DNA of 6,441 nucleotides from UBA4660 sp002405435 (GTDB lineage: Bacteria > Bacteroidota > Bacteroidia > Flavobacteriales_D > Sanyastnellaceae), in contig DAIOCL010000136.1 in NCBI GenBank assembly GCA_036747335.1, forward strand, positions 1 to 6,441. Direction: 5' to 3'. The notes below the pieces were generated by a model. That model made no database searches and had not been told where the DNA came from. It was given only the letters and a program-made list of their open reading frames with translations. Shown in pieces: positions 1-6,042 of this stretch. The position numbers were made by a program, and so were the translations under genes. Every line of letters begins with the position of its first letter. Within the stretch, counting starts at the first letter, position 1.

Positions 1-1019
1 CCCGCCCATGACCGGGCCTCCGGATTGAACCTCGATTCGTGGTACACCAGCGCGGCCAGCAACCTCCAGTCCCAGTCGATCTCATCTGCATACTTCCTAA
101 ACAGCTCGTCGTAGGGGGAGATGCGGTCGTCGCTCATGATCTGGGGAACAAATAGCGGCTGGTAATTCATGCGAACGAGATGGGAGAAATACTTGTTGAA
201 GGTGGAAGAGAATTTTTTTGCAGTGCCCGGCTTGAGCATCCACAAGGCCAGTTCGAGCTGCAACTGCACGGCATTCTTCCGCATGGCCCATGCAATGGGT
301 TGTTGGCCCGAAATGGCCAGGCGCATGTCGAGGTTCGGGTAATCGGGTTGTTGCAGCCGGGCCAGGTTTTCGTCTGTAATGGTGTAGGCTATTTCCCCTT
401 CCGATACCAGGCGCAGCAGGTCGTCGGTACTGATTTCTCCGGGCGCTTCATGGATTTTGATGGAGTCGGGCATCCAACGGTTCATCTCGTTGAGCCGTGC
501 GTAAAAAACAGAGTATTTGTGCGCCCATACTTCTTTGCCGGCCAATTGGGCCGTATCGCTGATGTAGCTGCCTCCGGGCTCCTGCGGTGATGGCACACGT
601 TGCACGCAAACCTGCCGCGTCGCGCATACCGGTGGGCCAAAAGCCACGTGCCTGCTGCGTTCAGGCGTAGCGGTGAGGTGGGTGGCAATAATGTCACCTT
701 CGCCCCGGTTGAGCTTCTCAAACATGAGATCGACATCGTCAAGCACCACAATTTTCAGTTTGACCCCCAGATGCCGGGCGAAGGCTTTGACCATTTCATA
801 ATCGTAGCCCCGCGGCTGTCCGCGGTACTTGTAATAACTCGTGGCACTGTTTTCCGTCAGCAAAATGAGGGTGTCGCGACGCAGAATACTATCGAGGTCA
901 AACGCCACCGGAGGCGGCAATACAGAGACGGGAGCCAAGGCAGCACCTGGACCGCACGACACCAGTCCTGCCACCCAAAACACCACCATCACTGCGGATA
1001 TGGAAAATACGGTCCTCAT
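1..1019 (-). CDS. mltF: MltF-type membrane-bound lytic murein transglycosylase (lipoprotein), C-terminus cut by window edge
   Basis: The frame stays open for 339 codons from an ATG at 1019 to the left edge, so the gene is partial. Residues 1-22 form a lipoprotein signal peptide with lipobox LVSC and lipidated Cys22, predicting periplasmic attachment to a membrane. Residues about 49-280 read as a family-3 periplasmic solute-binding domain (LILLTENSAT, RGYDYEMVKAFARHLG, GDIIATHLTATPER). Residues about 300 onward begin a lysozyme-like SLT domain: YDELFRKYADEIDWDWRLLA followed by YHESRFNP, in which Glu328 is the expected catalytic acid. The order SBP then SLT is that of MltF, which cleaves the MurNAc-GlcNAc bond non-hydrolytically and leaves 1,6-anhydroMurNAc ends. 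The missing part should hold the rest of the SLT fold. There is no Shine-Dalgarno before the ATG. The frame shows no frameshift or stop. An exact orthology to E. coli MltF, rather than family membership, is inference. Confidence 0.93.
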   Translation of the reverse strand, partial: MRTVFSISAVMVVFWVAGLVSCGPGAALAPVSVLPPPVAFDLDSILRRDTLILLTENSATSYYKYRGQPRGYDYEMVKAFARHLGVKLKIVVLDDVDLMFEKLNRGEGDIIATHLTATPERSRHVAFGPPVCATRQVCVQRVPSPQEPGGSYISDTAQLAGKEVWAHKYSVFYARLNEMNRWMPDSIKIHEAPGEISTDDLLRLVSEGEIAYTITDENLARLQQPDYPNLDMRLAISGQQPIAWAMRKNAVQLQLELALWMLKPGTAKKFSSTFNKYFSHLVRMNYQPLFVPQIMSDDRISPYDELFRKYADEIDWDWRLLAALVYHESRFNPEARSWA

Positions 1020-1040
1020 ACAATAGATGGGCTGAACGCC

Positions 1041-1072
1041 CCGCGGCGCTCCGCCTTGCCCGGGCGCCGTGG
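1041..1072. repeat. GC-rich inverted repeat in the leader region of the transglycosylase gene
   Basis: CCGCGGCGC at 1041-1049 pairs with GCGCCGTGG at 1064-1072: nine positions with one imperfect pair (G1043 with T1070) and a 14-nt loop. In the minus-strand transcript this pair is a C/A mismatch, leaving a six-pair GC stem plus two outer pairs. A second small hairpin, GGGC at 1029-1032 with GCCC at 1038-1041, lies closer to the ATG at 1019. No T-run follows on either side, so it does not look like an intrinsic terminator. It may fold in the 5' leader of the minus-strand gene; any regulatory role is inference. Confidence 0.35.
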
Positions 1073-1074
1073 TC

Positions 1075-1082
1075 CCAAGATA
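1075..1082 (-). promoter_or_regulatory. Weak candidate -7 box for the transglycosylase gene
   Basis: On the minus strand this reads TATCTTGG, one mismatch from the Bacteroidota -7 consensus TAnnTTTG. A TTG that could serve as the -33 element lies 24 nt upstream, slightly beyond the usual spacing. The leader to the ATG at 1019 would be about 50 nt and contain the GC-rich inverted repeat. The site is plausible because the preceding gene ends in a terminator, so a new promoter is needed here, but the match is weak. Confidence 0.25.
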
Positions 1083-1110
1083 CCTATAAAACGGGTATGC
1101 CCGAGACAAT

Positions 1111-1137
1111 AAAAAAGGGCCGGACAAATGCCGGCCC
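1111..1137 (-). terminator. Intrinsic terminator after the secreted-protein gene
   Basis: On the minus strand, GGGCCGG (1137-1131), a 7-nt loop and CCGGCCC (1123-1117) make a perfect 7-bp GC stem, followed at once by six T (1116-1111) and then ATT. It lies 20 nt past the TAA stop at 1158-1160, as expected for a rho-independent terminator of that gene. It separates the secreted-protein gene from the transglycosylase gene downstream, so the two are probably separate transcription units. Confidence 0.88.
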
Positions 1138-1157
1138 ATTTATGATTTGATTATGAA

Positions 1158-1946
1158 TTACTTAAGAACTACCTTTTCTGTTTTGTTGTCAAAACTCAGG
1201 TAATACTCCGCCTTGCTCAGGCTGGAGACATCTGCGGTCTTTCCGAAGCCCCGTTTGATGATTTGCCCATACACGTTGTACAACTCATAGGCGGTCTCAT
1301 AGGAAAACTCCAGGGTGCGGGTCTTGCGGTTGAAGGTGAAATTTACCACAGGCATGGTGCTGGTGATTTCGGCTACCGGAGACTTGCGCAGGTTTCCTTC
1401 ATACGACTTCTGCACTACCCGGAATTTGTTGAGGCCCGAGGTGAGGCTGGCCTGAAACTGGTAGCTGTTTTTTACAGACGTACCATTGCCGGGAACCTCT
1501 CCGATGCTGACCCACTTGTTCCACTTGAACTGCTGAATCACAAAAGGAAGTTTACCGACCTCTCCGGTGGTTTCCCAGGAGAGTAAACCGGCCTTGTTGC
1601 AGGAAATCGTCTGGCATTCAAAGCTGGGCTGCGGCTCGAGGGCACCAGGATTGAGCACGCGCGGCTCACAACCCTCTTTGTATTTAATCACCACGGTGAC
1701 CGGATCGCCCAACTTGAAACCGTGAATACTCAGGTCCACTTCAAACGCCTGGGAGTTGATTTCGTCTGAGGTAAGTTCCCCATTGACGGTTACTTCGTAC
1801 ACACAAAAGCCTACCCCGGCCTCAGCTACAGGATTTACAATGTAGATGTTACGTTGCTGGTATTTCCCCTCAAGCACAATACTCCCTGCCAGCAAAGTAG
1901 TGGAAGTGCATAGCAGGAATGCGGATAGTATGCTAAAAATTCTCAT
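1158..1946 (-). CDS. Secreted protein of unknown function with a T9SS sorting-domain-like C-terminus
   Basis: This is a 262-residue protein starting at ATG 1946 and ending in TAA. Residues 1 to about 20 are a Sec signal peptide (MRIFSILSAFLLC then TSTTLLA); C13 lies inside the hydrophobic core without a proper lipobox, so it is not called a lipoprotein. The mature part is rich in predicted beta strand and has four cysteines (C48, C93, C111, C116), enough for two disulfides in the periplasm or outside the cell. The last 45 or so residues (LYNVYGQIIKRG, TADVSSLSKAEYYLSF, ending KTEKVVLK) follow the beta-strand pattern of type A sorting domains that direct proteins through the type IX system, but the usual YPNP-type opening motif is missing. 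I recognise no enzymatic motif. It looks like a conserved hypothetical family of Bacteroidota; that is from memory and not verified. It lies 63 nt downstream of the ACP phosphodiesterase gene on the same strand and has its own terminator. Confidence 0.88.
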   Translation of the reverse strand: MRIFSILSAFLLCTSTTLLAGSIVLEGKYQQRNIYIVNPVAEAGVGFCVYEVTVNGELTSDEINSQAFEVDLSIHGFKLGDPVTVVIKYKEGCEPRVLNPGALEPQPSFECQTISCNKAGLLSWETTGEVGKLPFVIQQFKWNKWVSIGEVPGNGTSVKNSYQFQASLTSGLNKFRVVQKSYEGNLRKSPVAEITSTMPVVNFTFNRKTRTLEFSYETAYELYNVYGQIIKRGFGKTADVSSLSKAEYYLSFDNKTEKVVLK

Positions 1947-1992
1947 GAATGTCGAGTGTATACGGCCTCGTCCCCGGTTTGGTTTCGCAGTG

Positions 1993-2000
1993 CAAGTATA
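1993..2000 (-). promoter_or_regulatory. Candidate -7 box upstream of the secreted-protein gene
   Basis: On the minus strand this reads TATACTTG, one mismatch from TAnnTTTG, between the stop of the phosphodiesterase gene (2010) and the ATG at 1946. The leader would be about 40 nt. No TTG sits at the expected -33 distance. The gene could instead be read through from upstream, since no terminator is visible in the 63-nt gap. Confidence 0.28.
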
Positions 2001-2009
2001 GTGCAGGTT

Positions 2010-2597
2010 TTACATGGATTCATATTTCTCTTGGCAACTGCTCACAAGTGCGGGAAAGAACGTGTCAAAGATAGTAAGGAATTGAATTTCATAGTGTTCG
2101 TACACGTCCATTACCCGGTTTAGGCCCCCGGCGGCAGGCAGGCGGCGCGCCATTGCGGCAAAAATCTGTCGCATACCTGCAGCACTGTGGTACATGCTGA
2201 GCCAGTCATGGTGGCGCATGGCATCGAGCCGTTGCTGGTTTGGTGCGTTGCACATGTCCCTGTACCTCAACAGCAGCGCATAGGTATCTGAAATGAATGC
2301 AGCGCGGTCACCGGCATCCGTATGGGTAGCCCACCGGTGGCTCAGCATGTGGTCGCACAAGACGTCCAGGGCCGGTCCGGCCCATTTTCCCGCCTCCTGG
2401 CGCAGCAGCAGCCGCAACCCAGCCAGGCCGGGGTCGGTATCGGTGGTATGGTCGATAAACCGGTGCAACAAGACCCCACGCGCAATGGCAGGCGGAAGCC
2501 CGCGGTACTTGCTGCCCTTATAGGAATCAGCAAGAAACTGCCCGGCCACCGTGTCATCGTCGCCGAAACCCAGGTAAAAATGCGCGAGGTAATTCAT
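2010..2597 (-). CDS. acpH: Acyl carrier protein phosphodiesterase (AcpH family)
   Basis: This 195-residue protein should hydrolyse 4'-phosphopantetheine from holo-ACP, giving apo-ACP in the cytoplasm, as AcpH does. It matches the family from the first residue: MNYLAHFYLGF, then FLADSYKG (Asp24), LLHRFIDHTTDTDP (His45, Asp49), and LDVLCDHMLSHRW (Asp78, Asp82, His83), the HD-like metal-binding signature. The C-terminal helix (YEHYEIQFLTIFDTFFP) also fits the E. coli protein, which is of nearly equal length (193). An in-frame ATG at 2672 would add 25 residues with no family counterpart. I chose the ATG at 2597 because it gives the family's MN-LAH start and because a promoter-like box lies between the two ATGs. 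The gene diverges from the kinase gene and is followed on the same strand by the secreted-protein gene. It has no visible Shine-Dalgarno. Confidence 0.93.
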   Translation of the reverse strand: MNYLAHFYLGFGDDDTVAGQFLADSYKGSKYRGLPPAIARGVLLHRFIDHTTDTDPGLAGLRLLLRQEAGKWAGPALDVLCDHMLSHRWATHTDAGDRAAFISDTYALLLRYRDMCNAPNQQRLDAMRHHDWLSMYHSAAGMRQIFAAMARRLPAAGGLNRVMDVYEHYEIQFLTIFDTFFPALVSSCQEKYESM

Positions 2598-2608
2598 GAT
2601 ACAGGCCT

Positions 2609-2616
2609 GCAAAATA
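2609..2616 (-). promoter_or_regulatory. Candidate -7 box for the ACP phosphodiesterase gene
   Basis: On the minus strand this reads TATTTTGC, like TAnnTTTG but one base shorter between TA and TTTG. It ends 11 nt before the chosen ATG at 2597, so the leader would be very short. A transcript from here could not include the upstream in-frame ATG at 2672. No TTG sits at the normal -33 distance. Confidence 0.35.
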
Positions 2617-2677
2617 CCAATCACCGCGCCCATTTTCCGGTCATGTAGCCAACGGCAGCCGGAAAGGCCCACGGGGC

Positions 2678-2685
2678 TACCTTTG
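2678..2685 (+). promoter_or_regulatory. Probable -7 promoter box of the two-component operon
   Basis: TACCTTTG is an exact match to the Bacteroidota -7 consensus TAnnTTTG, 17 nt before the kinase ATG at 2703. No TTG is present at the usual -33 spacing, so the upstream element is weak or absent. Transcription would start at about 2689-2693, leaving a leader near 10-14 nt. Confidence 0.45.
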
Positions 2686-2702
2686 GTTTTTCAAATGGGA
2701 CG

Positions 2703-3752
2703 ATGAGAAACCGAAGGTTGATTTACTGGTTCTGCCAGCTTGCCGGCTGGGGGGTCTTCGTGCTCGGCAATGTCGTATTTGCCGCAGTCACAGCCGACAA
2801 CCCGCTGATGCCCCTGCTGATGACTTCAGTCATCCTGCTCCTCACCGGACTTGCCGTCACCCACCTCTACCGCGCAGTCATTCACGCCCTCGGATGGAAG
2901 CAATTGTCTATCGGTGCCCTTTCGTGGAGGATTTTCCTCGCCTCTGTATGCTGCGGTTTCCTTATCACCCTGCTCAACTTTCTGTTTACCGATATCCGCG
3001 ACGGACTGATGCCCTTTACCGAACGCTTCGACCCCGGACAGTTTATAGAGAGTTTTCTTGCACTCACCTTCCTTAGTGTCCTGTGGAGCTTTATCTATTT
3101 CGCCATCGCCCAGTTTGAGAATTACAAAAAGGAAGAGATTGCCAACCTGCAACTCAGGGCAGCAAAGACGGAGATTGAACTGAACAGTTTTCGCGCCCAG
3201 ATGAACCCGCATTTCATGTTTAACTGCATGAACAGTATCAGGGCACTGGTGGATGAAGATCCCGGAAAAGCCAAAAATGCCATCACCGTACTGAGCGGAA
3301 TTCTTCGAAACAACCTCATACTCGGCAAACGGAATACGGTGCCTCTGAAAGAGGAACTCGACCTGGTAGAAAAATACCTTACACTGGAAAAAATTCGGTT
3401 TGAAGAACGCCTCAGCATTACCTACGAAGTAGCGCCCGAAGCCTTGTCTTTTGATGTACCTCCCTATATGCTGCAGACCCTGGTAGAAAATGCCGTTAAG
3501 CATGGCATCAGCCGGGTGCTGGCCGGCGGGGAGGTGGCCGTGCGTGTGAAGACCCTGCCCGACCAACGTTACCTGATTTCCATTTCCAATACAGGTAAAT
3601 GGGGTACCACGCCTTCGGAGACCGGCGTGGGTCTGCAAAATACACTCAAGCGTCTCGACCTGCTCTATGGCCGCCAGGCCTCCACAGAAATCCGCAAGCA
3701 GGAAGACGCAGTAACCATTGAAATCATTTTGCCTCAAAAACTACTGACATGA
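2703..3752 (+). CDS. LytS/YehU-type sensor histidine kinase
   Basis: This 349-residue membrane protein has four hydrophobic segments (about 8-28, 36-57, 75-96, 116-137), a short coiled linker (about 139-162, KKEEIANLQLRAAKTEIEL) and a cytoplasmic His_kinase/HATPase module. The phospho-acceptor region is QMNPHFMFN with His170, typical of LytS-type kinases. The ATP-binding part has the N-box LVENAVKHG (Asn263), a SNTG element at 295-298 and the glycine loop GVGLQNT at 308-314. There is no large periplasmic sensor domain, so any signal is likely sensed within or next to the membrane. Its stop codon overlaps the start of the response regulator (ATGA), indicating translational coupling in one operon. 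The signal cannot be told from the sequence. The ATG at 2703 is chosen because it precedes the first membrane segment directly and lies just after a -7-like box; there is no Shine-Dalgarno. Confidence 0.95.
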   Translation: MRNRRLIYWFCQLAGWGVFVLGNVVFAAVTADNPLMPLLMTSVILLLTGLAVTHLYRAVIHALGWKQLSIGALSWRIFLASVCCGFLITLLNFLFTDIRDGLMPFTERFDPGQFIESFLALTFLSVLWSFIYFAIAQFENYKKEEIANLQLRAAKTEIELNSFRAQMNPHFMFNCMNSIRALVDEDPGKAKNAITVLSGILRNNLILGKRNTVPLKEELDLVEKYLTLEKIRFEERLSITYEVAPEALSFDVPPYMLQTLVENAVKHGISRVLAGGEVAVRVKTLPDQRYLISISNTGKWGTTPSETGVGLQNTLKRLDLLYGRQASTEIRKQEDAVTIEIILPQKLLT

Positions 3753-4480
3753 AATTCAGAACACTCATTGTTGACGATGAGCGGCTGGCGAGGAAAGAAC
3801 TTGCCGGACTGCTTGCCAATTTCCCCCAGGTTGAAATACTGGGCGAATGCTCCAACGCCGATGAGGCCCGAAACTTTATCGACCAGCACCATCCTGACTT
3901 GCTCTTCCTTGATATACAGATGCCCGGAAAAACAGGATTCGAGTTGCTTGAAGAACTGGAATCGGTCCCTGCGGTCGTTTTTGTTACGGCTTATGACGAG
4001 CACGCCATACAGGCCTTTGAGGTCAATGCGCTGGACTACCTGCTGAAGCCTGTCGAAGAAGACCGGCTCGCCGATGCCATCGGTAAGGTTGAACGCAGAG
4101 CGGAACGCGAACAGCGCACCATTGAAGAATCCAAAGGATTCCGGCTCGGTCAGGATGACCAGATCTTTATCAAGGATGGCGAAAAGTGCTGGTTTGTCGG
4201 ACTGCGCGACGTGCGCCTGTTCGAATCTGAGGGCAACTACGTGCGCGTGTTTTTCAACCAGTTCAGGCCGCTCATTCTCAAGTCGCTCAACAACCTGGAA
4301 GACCGCCTCGATACCCGTACGTTTTTCCGCACCAACCGGAAATTTATCGTCAATCTCCACTGGGTAGAAAAGGTGGAAAACTGGTTTAATGGCGGACTAC
4401 GGCTCACGCTGAAAGACGGTACCCATGTGGAAGTGTCGCGCAGGCAGGCGGCTAAATTCCGCGAAATCATGAGCCTCTGA
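3749..4480 (+). CDS. LytTR-family response regulator
   Basis: This 243-residue regulator is the expected partner of the kinase that ends 4 nt inside it. Residues 1 to about 120 are a receiver domain: acidic pocket Asp9-Asp10-Glu11, phospho-acceptor Asp55 in FLDIQMPG, switch Thr80 and conserved Lys100 in YLLKPVEED. A charged linker at about 111-130 leads to a LytTR DNA-binding domain at about 137-243, with the hallmarks IFIKDG, ESEGNYVRVFF, LNNLEDRL, FFRTNRKFIVNL and a C-terminal VSRRQAAKFRE. LytTR regulators bind direct repeats upstream of targets and often control surface or wall functions; the targets here are unknown. All catalytic receiver residues are present, so it should be phosphorylatable. 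The next gene starts 58 nt later with its own promoter-like box. Confidence 0.96.
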   Translation: MKFRTLIVDDERLARKELAGLLANFPQVEILGECSNADEARNFIDQHHPDLLFLDIQMPGKTGFELLEELESVPAVVFVTAYDEHAIQAFEVNALDYLLKPVEEDRLADAIGKVERRAEREQRTIEESKGFRLGQDDQIFIKDGEKCWFVGLRDVRLFESEGNYVRVFFNQFRPLILKSLNNLEDRLDTRTFFRTNRKFIVNLHWVEKVENWFNGGLRLTLKDGTHVEVSRRQAAKFREIMSL

Positions 4481-4511
4481 CATGGCCGGGCGGCTGCGGC
4501 GCAAATGGCTA

Positions 4512-4519
4512 TAGTTTCG
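4512..4519 (+). promoter_or_regulatory. Candidate -7 box for glmM
   Basis: TAGTTTCG differs from TAnnTTTG at one base and is part of TATAGTTTCGC. It lies 19 nt before the glmM ATG at 4539, in the 58-nt gap after the response regulator. No -33 TTG is seen at the usual distance and no terminator separates the genes, so read-through from the two-component operon is also possible. Confidence 0.33.
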
Positions 4520-4538
4520 CAACCTCTTTTCAAAACGG

Positions 4539-5927
4539 ATGACACTCATCAAATCCATCTCAGGTATCCGCGGCACCATAGGAGGTACCGCGGGAGAAAA
4601 CCTGACACCCCCAGACATTGTCAGGTTCACCGCCGCCTATGGATCCTGGCTTCGCGAACAGCAACGCGCCGGAACGCTGTCGGTCGTTGTAGGCCGCGAT
4701 GCCCGCCTCTCGGGTGCTATGGTGAATGCGCTCGTGTGCGCCACCCTCGAAGGACTCGGCATCAACGTAATTGACCTGGGCATCACCACTACGCCCACAG
4801 TCGAACTGGCTGTGCCGGCGGAAAATGCGGCGGGAGGCATTGTGCTCACAGCCAGCCATAACCCGGTGCAGTGGAATGCCCTCAAACTGCTTAACGACAA
4901 GGGTGAATTTATCAGCGCTGCCGATGGTGCGCGGGTACTCGAACTGGCCGATGCGGCGGACCTGCCTTACGCCCCGGTGCATGAACTGGGAAAAACCATC
5001 AGCAAAGACTATCTCGCCGCACACCTGGAGGCCATCAGCGCGCTCGACCTGGTTAACGCCGAAGCCATTCGAAATGCCGGACTGGTCATCGCTGTTGACG
5101 CGGTCAATTCATCCGGCGGCATATATGTGCCGGCCTTGCTCCATGCCCTCGGCGTGCAGTCTGTGCACCCACTTTGGTGCGACCCCACCGGACATTTTCC
5201 CCACAACCCCGAGCCACTTCCCGAGCACCTTACTGCGCTGGCTGATGCGGTGCGTGCGGGCGGTTGTCATCTCGGTATTTCCGTTGACCCTGATGTGGAC
5301 AGACTCGCGTTGGTGTGCGAAGACGGTACCATGTTCGGTGAAGAATACACCCTCGTCGCTGTCGCCGACTACGTGCTTCGCCACACCCCGGGCAACACGG
5401 TGAGCAACCTATCCTCCACACGTGCCCTGCGCGATGTCACCCTTGCACATGGTAGGTCTTATTCGGCCGCTGCCGTGGGCGAGGTCAATGTGGTGGCTGA
5501 AATGAAGCGCACCGGCGCAGTGATTGGCGGAGAAGGCAACGGCGGAGTTATTTATCCGGCTTCGCACTACGGAAGAGATGCCCTGGTGGGTATTGCGCTT
5601 TTCCTCTCGCACCTCGCCACCACAGGCTTAAGGGCGTCCCAACTGCGCGATAGCTATCCGCGCTACGTGATTTCCAAAAACAAGATCGAACTCACCGGCA
5701 ATGCCAATGCCCGTGCCGTGCTGGATGCTCTCGCGCTGAAGCACGCCGGCCTAAGCCCTGACCTCCGCGACGGCGTCAAATTTGACCTGGCCGAAGGATG
5801 GGTGCATTTGCGGATGAGCAATACCGAACCCATCGTCAGGATTTACGCCGAGGCACCCGACAGGGAAACGGCTGACCGGCTGGCCACGCGGTTTATGGAG
5901 GAAGTCCGCGCGCTCATGCATGCCTGA
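4539..5927 (+). CDS. glmM: Phosphoglucosamine mutase (phosphohexomutase superfamily)
   Basis: This 462-residue cytoplasmic enzyme belongs to the alpha-D-phosphohexomutases. It most likely interconverts glucosamine-6-P and glucosamine-1-P, feeding UDP-GlcNAc for peptidoglycan and lipid A. All four active-site motifs are present: phosphoserine loop TASHNP with Ser106; metal-binding DPDVDR with Asp250, Asp252 and Asp254; sugar-binding GEGNGG at 331-336; and phosphate-binding RMSNTEP at 425-431. The N-terminus SISGIRGTIGG is also typical. The sugar loop differs from the GEESGH/GEQSGH form of E. coli PMM and GlmM enzymes; GEGNGG is the form I associate with Bacteroidota and archaeal relatives. Phosphomannomutase or phosphoglucomutase activity cannot be excluded by sequence, but glmM is the usual assignment in this phylum. 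Length is normal and the frame intact. There is no Shine-Dalgarno. Confidence 0.92.
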   Translation: MTLIKSISGIRGTIGGTAGENLTPPDIVRFTAAYGSWLREQQRAGTLSVVVGRDARLSGAMVNALVCATLEGLGINVIDLGITTTPTVELAVPAENAAGGIVLTASHNPVQWNALKLLNDKGEFISAADGARVLELADAADLPYAPVHELGKTISKDYLAAHLEAISALDLVNAEAIRNAGLVIAVDAVNSSGGIYVPALLHALGVQSVHPLWCDPTGHFPHNPEPLPEHLTALADAVRAGGCHLGISVDPDVDRLALVCEDGTMFGEEYTLVAVADYVLRHTPGNTVSNLSSTRALRDVTLAHGRSYSAAAVGEVNVVAEMKRTGAVIGGEGNGGVIYPASHYGRDALVGIALFLSHLATTGLRASQLRDSYPRYVISKNKIELTGNANARAVLDALALKHAGLSPDLRDGVKFDLAEGWVHLRMSNTEPIVRIYAEAPDRETADRLATRFMEEVRALMHA

Positions 5928-5942
5928 AGCCACGAAAACACA

Positions 5943-5964
5943 GCGGCCGGCGTGGCCGCCACGC
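5943..5964. repeat. Two overlapping inverted repeats after glmM
   Basis: GCGGCC (5943-5948) and GGCCGC (5954-5959) make a 6-bp stem with a 5-nt loop. Overlapping it, GCGTGGC (5950-5956) is the exact reverse complement of GCCACGC (5958-5964), giving a near-palindrome around C5957. The two cannot form at once. They lie 16 nt after the glmM stop. No T-run follows on the plus strand, so this is not a standard intrinsic terminator; it may mark the mRNA end or a protein-binding palindrome. Confidence 0.35.
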
Positions 5965-6026
5965 AGCCTTCCCCGAACCCGTCTAATTTGCCGCGCTTTG
6001 CGTGCAGCACACAACAAATTCTGACC

Positions 6027-6034
6027 GAATTTTG
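6027..6034 (+). promoter_or_regulatory. Candidate -7 box for the cysteine desulfurase gene
   Basis: GAATTTTG differs from TAnnTTTG at one base and is followed by CAAC. It ends 8 nt before the ATG at 6043, so a transcript starting here would have a leader of only a few nucleotides. A TTG at 5998-6000 is 26 nt upstream, beyond the usual -33 spacing. Confidence 0.35.
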
Positions 6035-6042
6035 CAACGGAT

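Noticed and set aside
1..1019. Possible frameshifted or broken gene at the left end
   Set aside because: The minus-strand frame from 1019 reads through to base 1 without a stop or shift; it only lacks a stop codon inside the window.
180..1112. Plus-strand open frames of 136 and 170 codons opposite the transglycosylase gene, and minus-strand frames at 97-291 and 482-751
   Set aside because: They overlap a continuous minus-strand frame with lipobox, SBP and SLT motifs. Their translations have no recognisable domain and are shadows of that gene.
1117..1140. The hairpin at 1117-1137 as a plus-strand terminator
   Set aside because: The T-run lies on the minus-strand side (TTTTTT at 1116-1111); the plus-strand side has only ATTTAT and no plus-strand gene ends here.
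2598..2672. A 25-residue N-terminal extension of the ACP phosphodiesterase from the ATG at 2672
   Set aside because: The family begins at MN-LAH, which is the ATG at 2597, and a promoter-like box lies between the two ATGs.
2826..3737. A 303-codon minus-strand frame opposite the sensor kinase
   Set aside because: The kinase frame on the plus strand has all family motifs. The antisense translation has no recognisable domain and low-complexity stretches typical of a shadow frame.
3734..4360. A 208-codon minus-strand frame opposite the response regulator
   Set aside because: It mirrors the LytTR regulator, whose receiver and DNA-binding motifs are complete. There is no start context or family match for the antisense frame.
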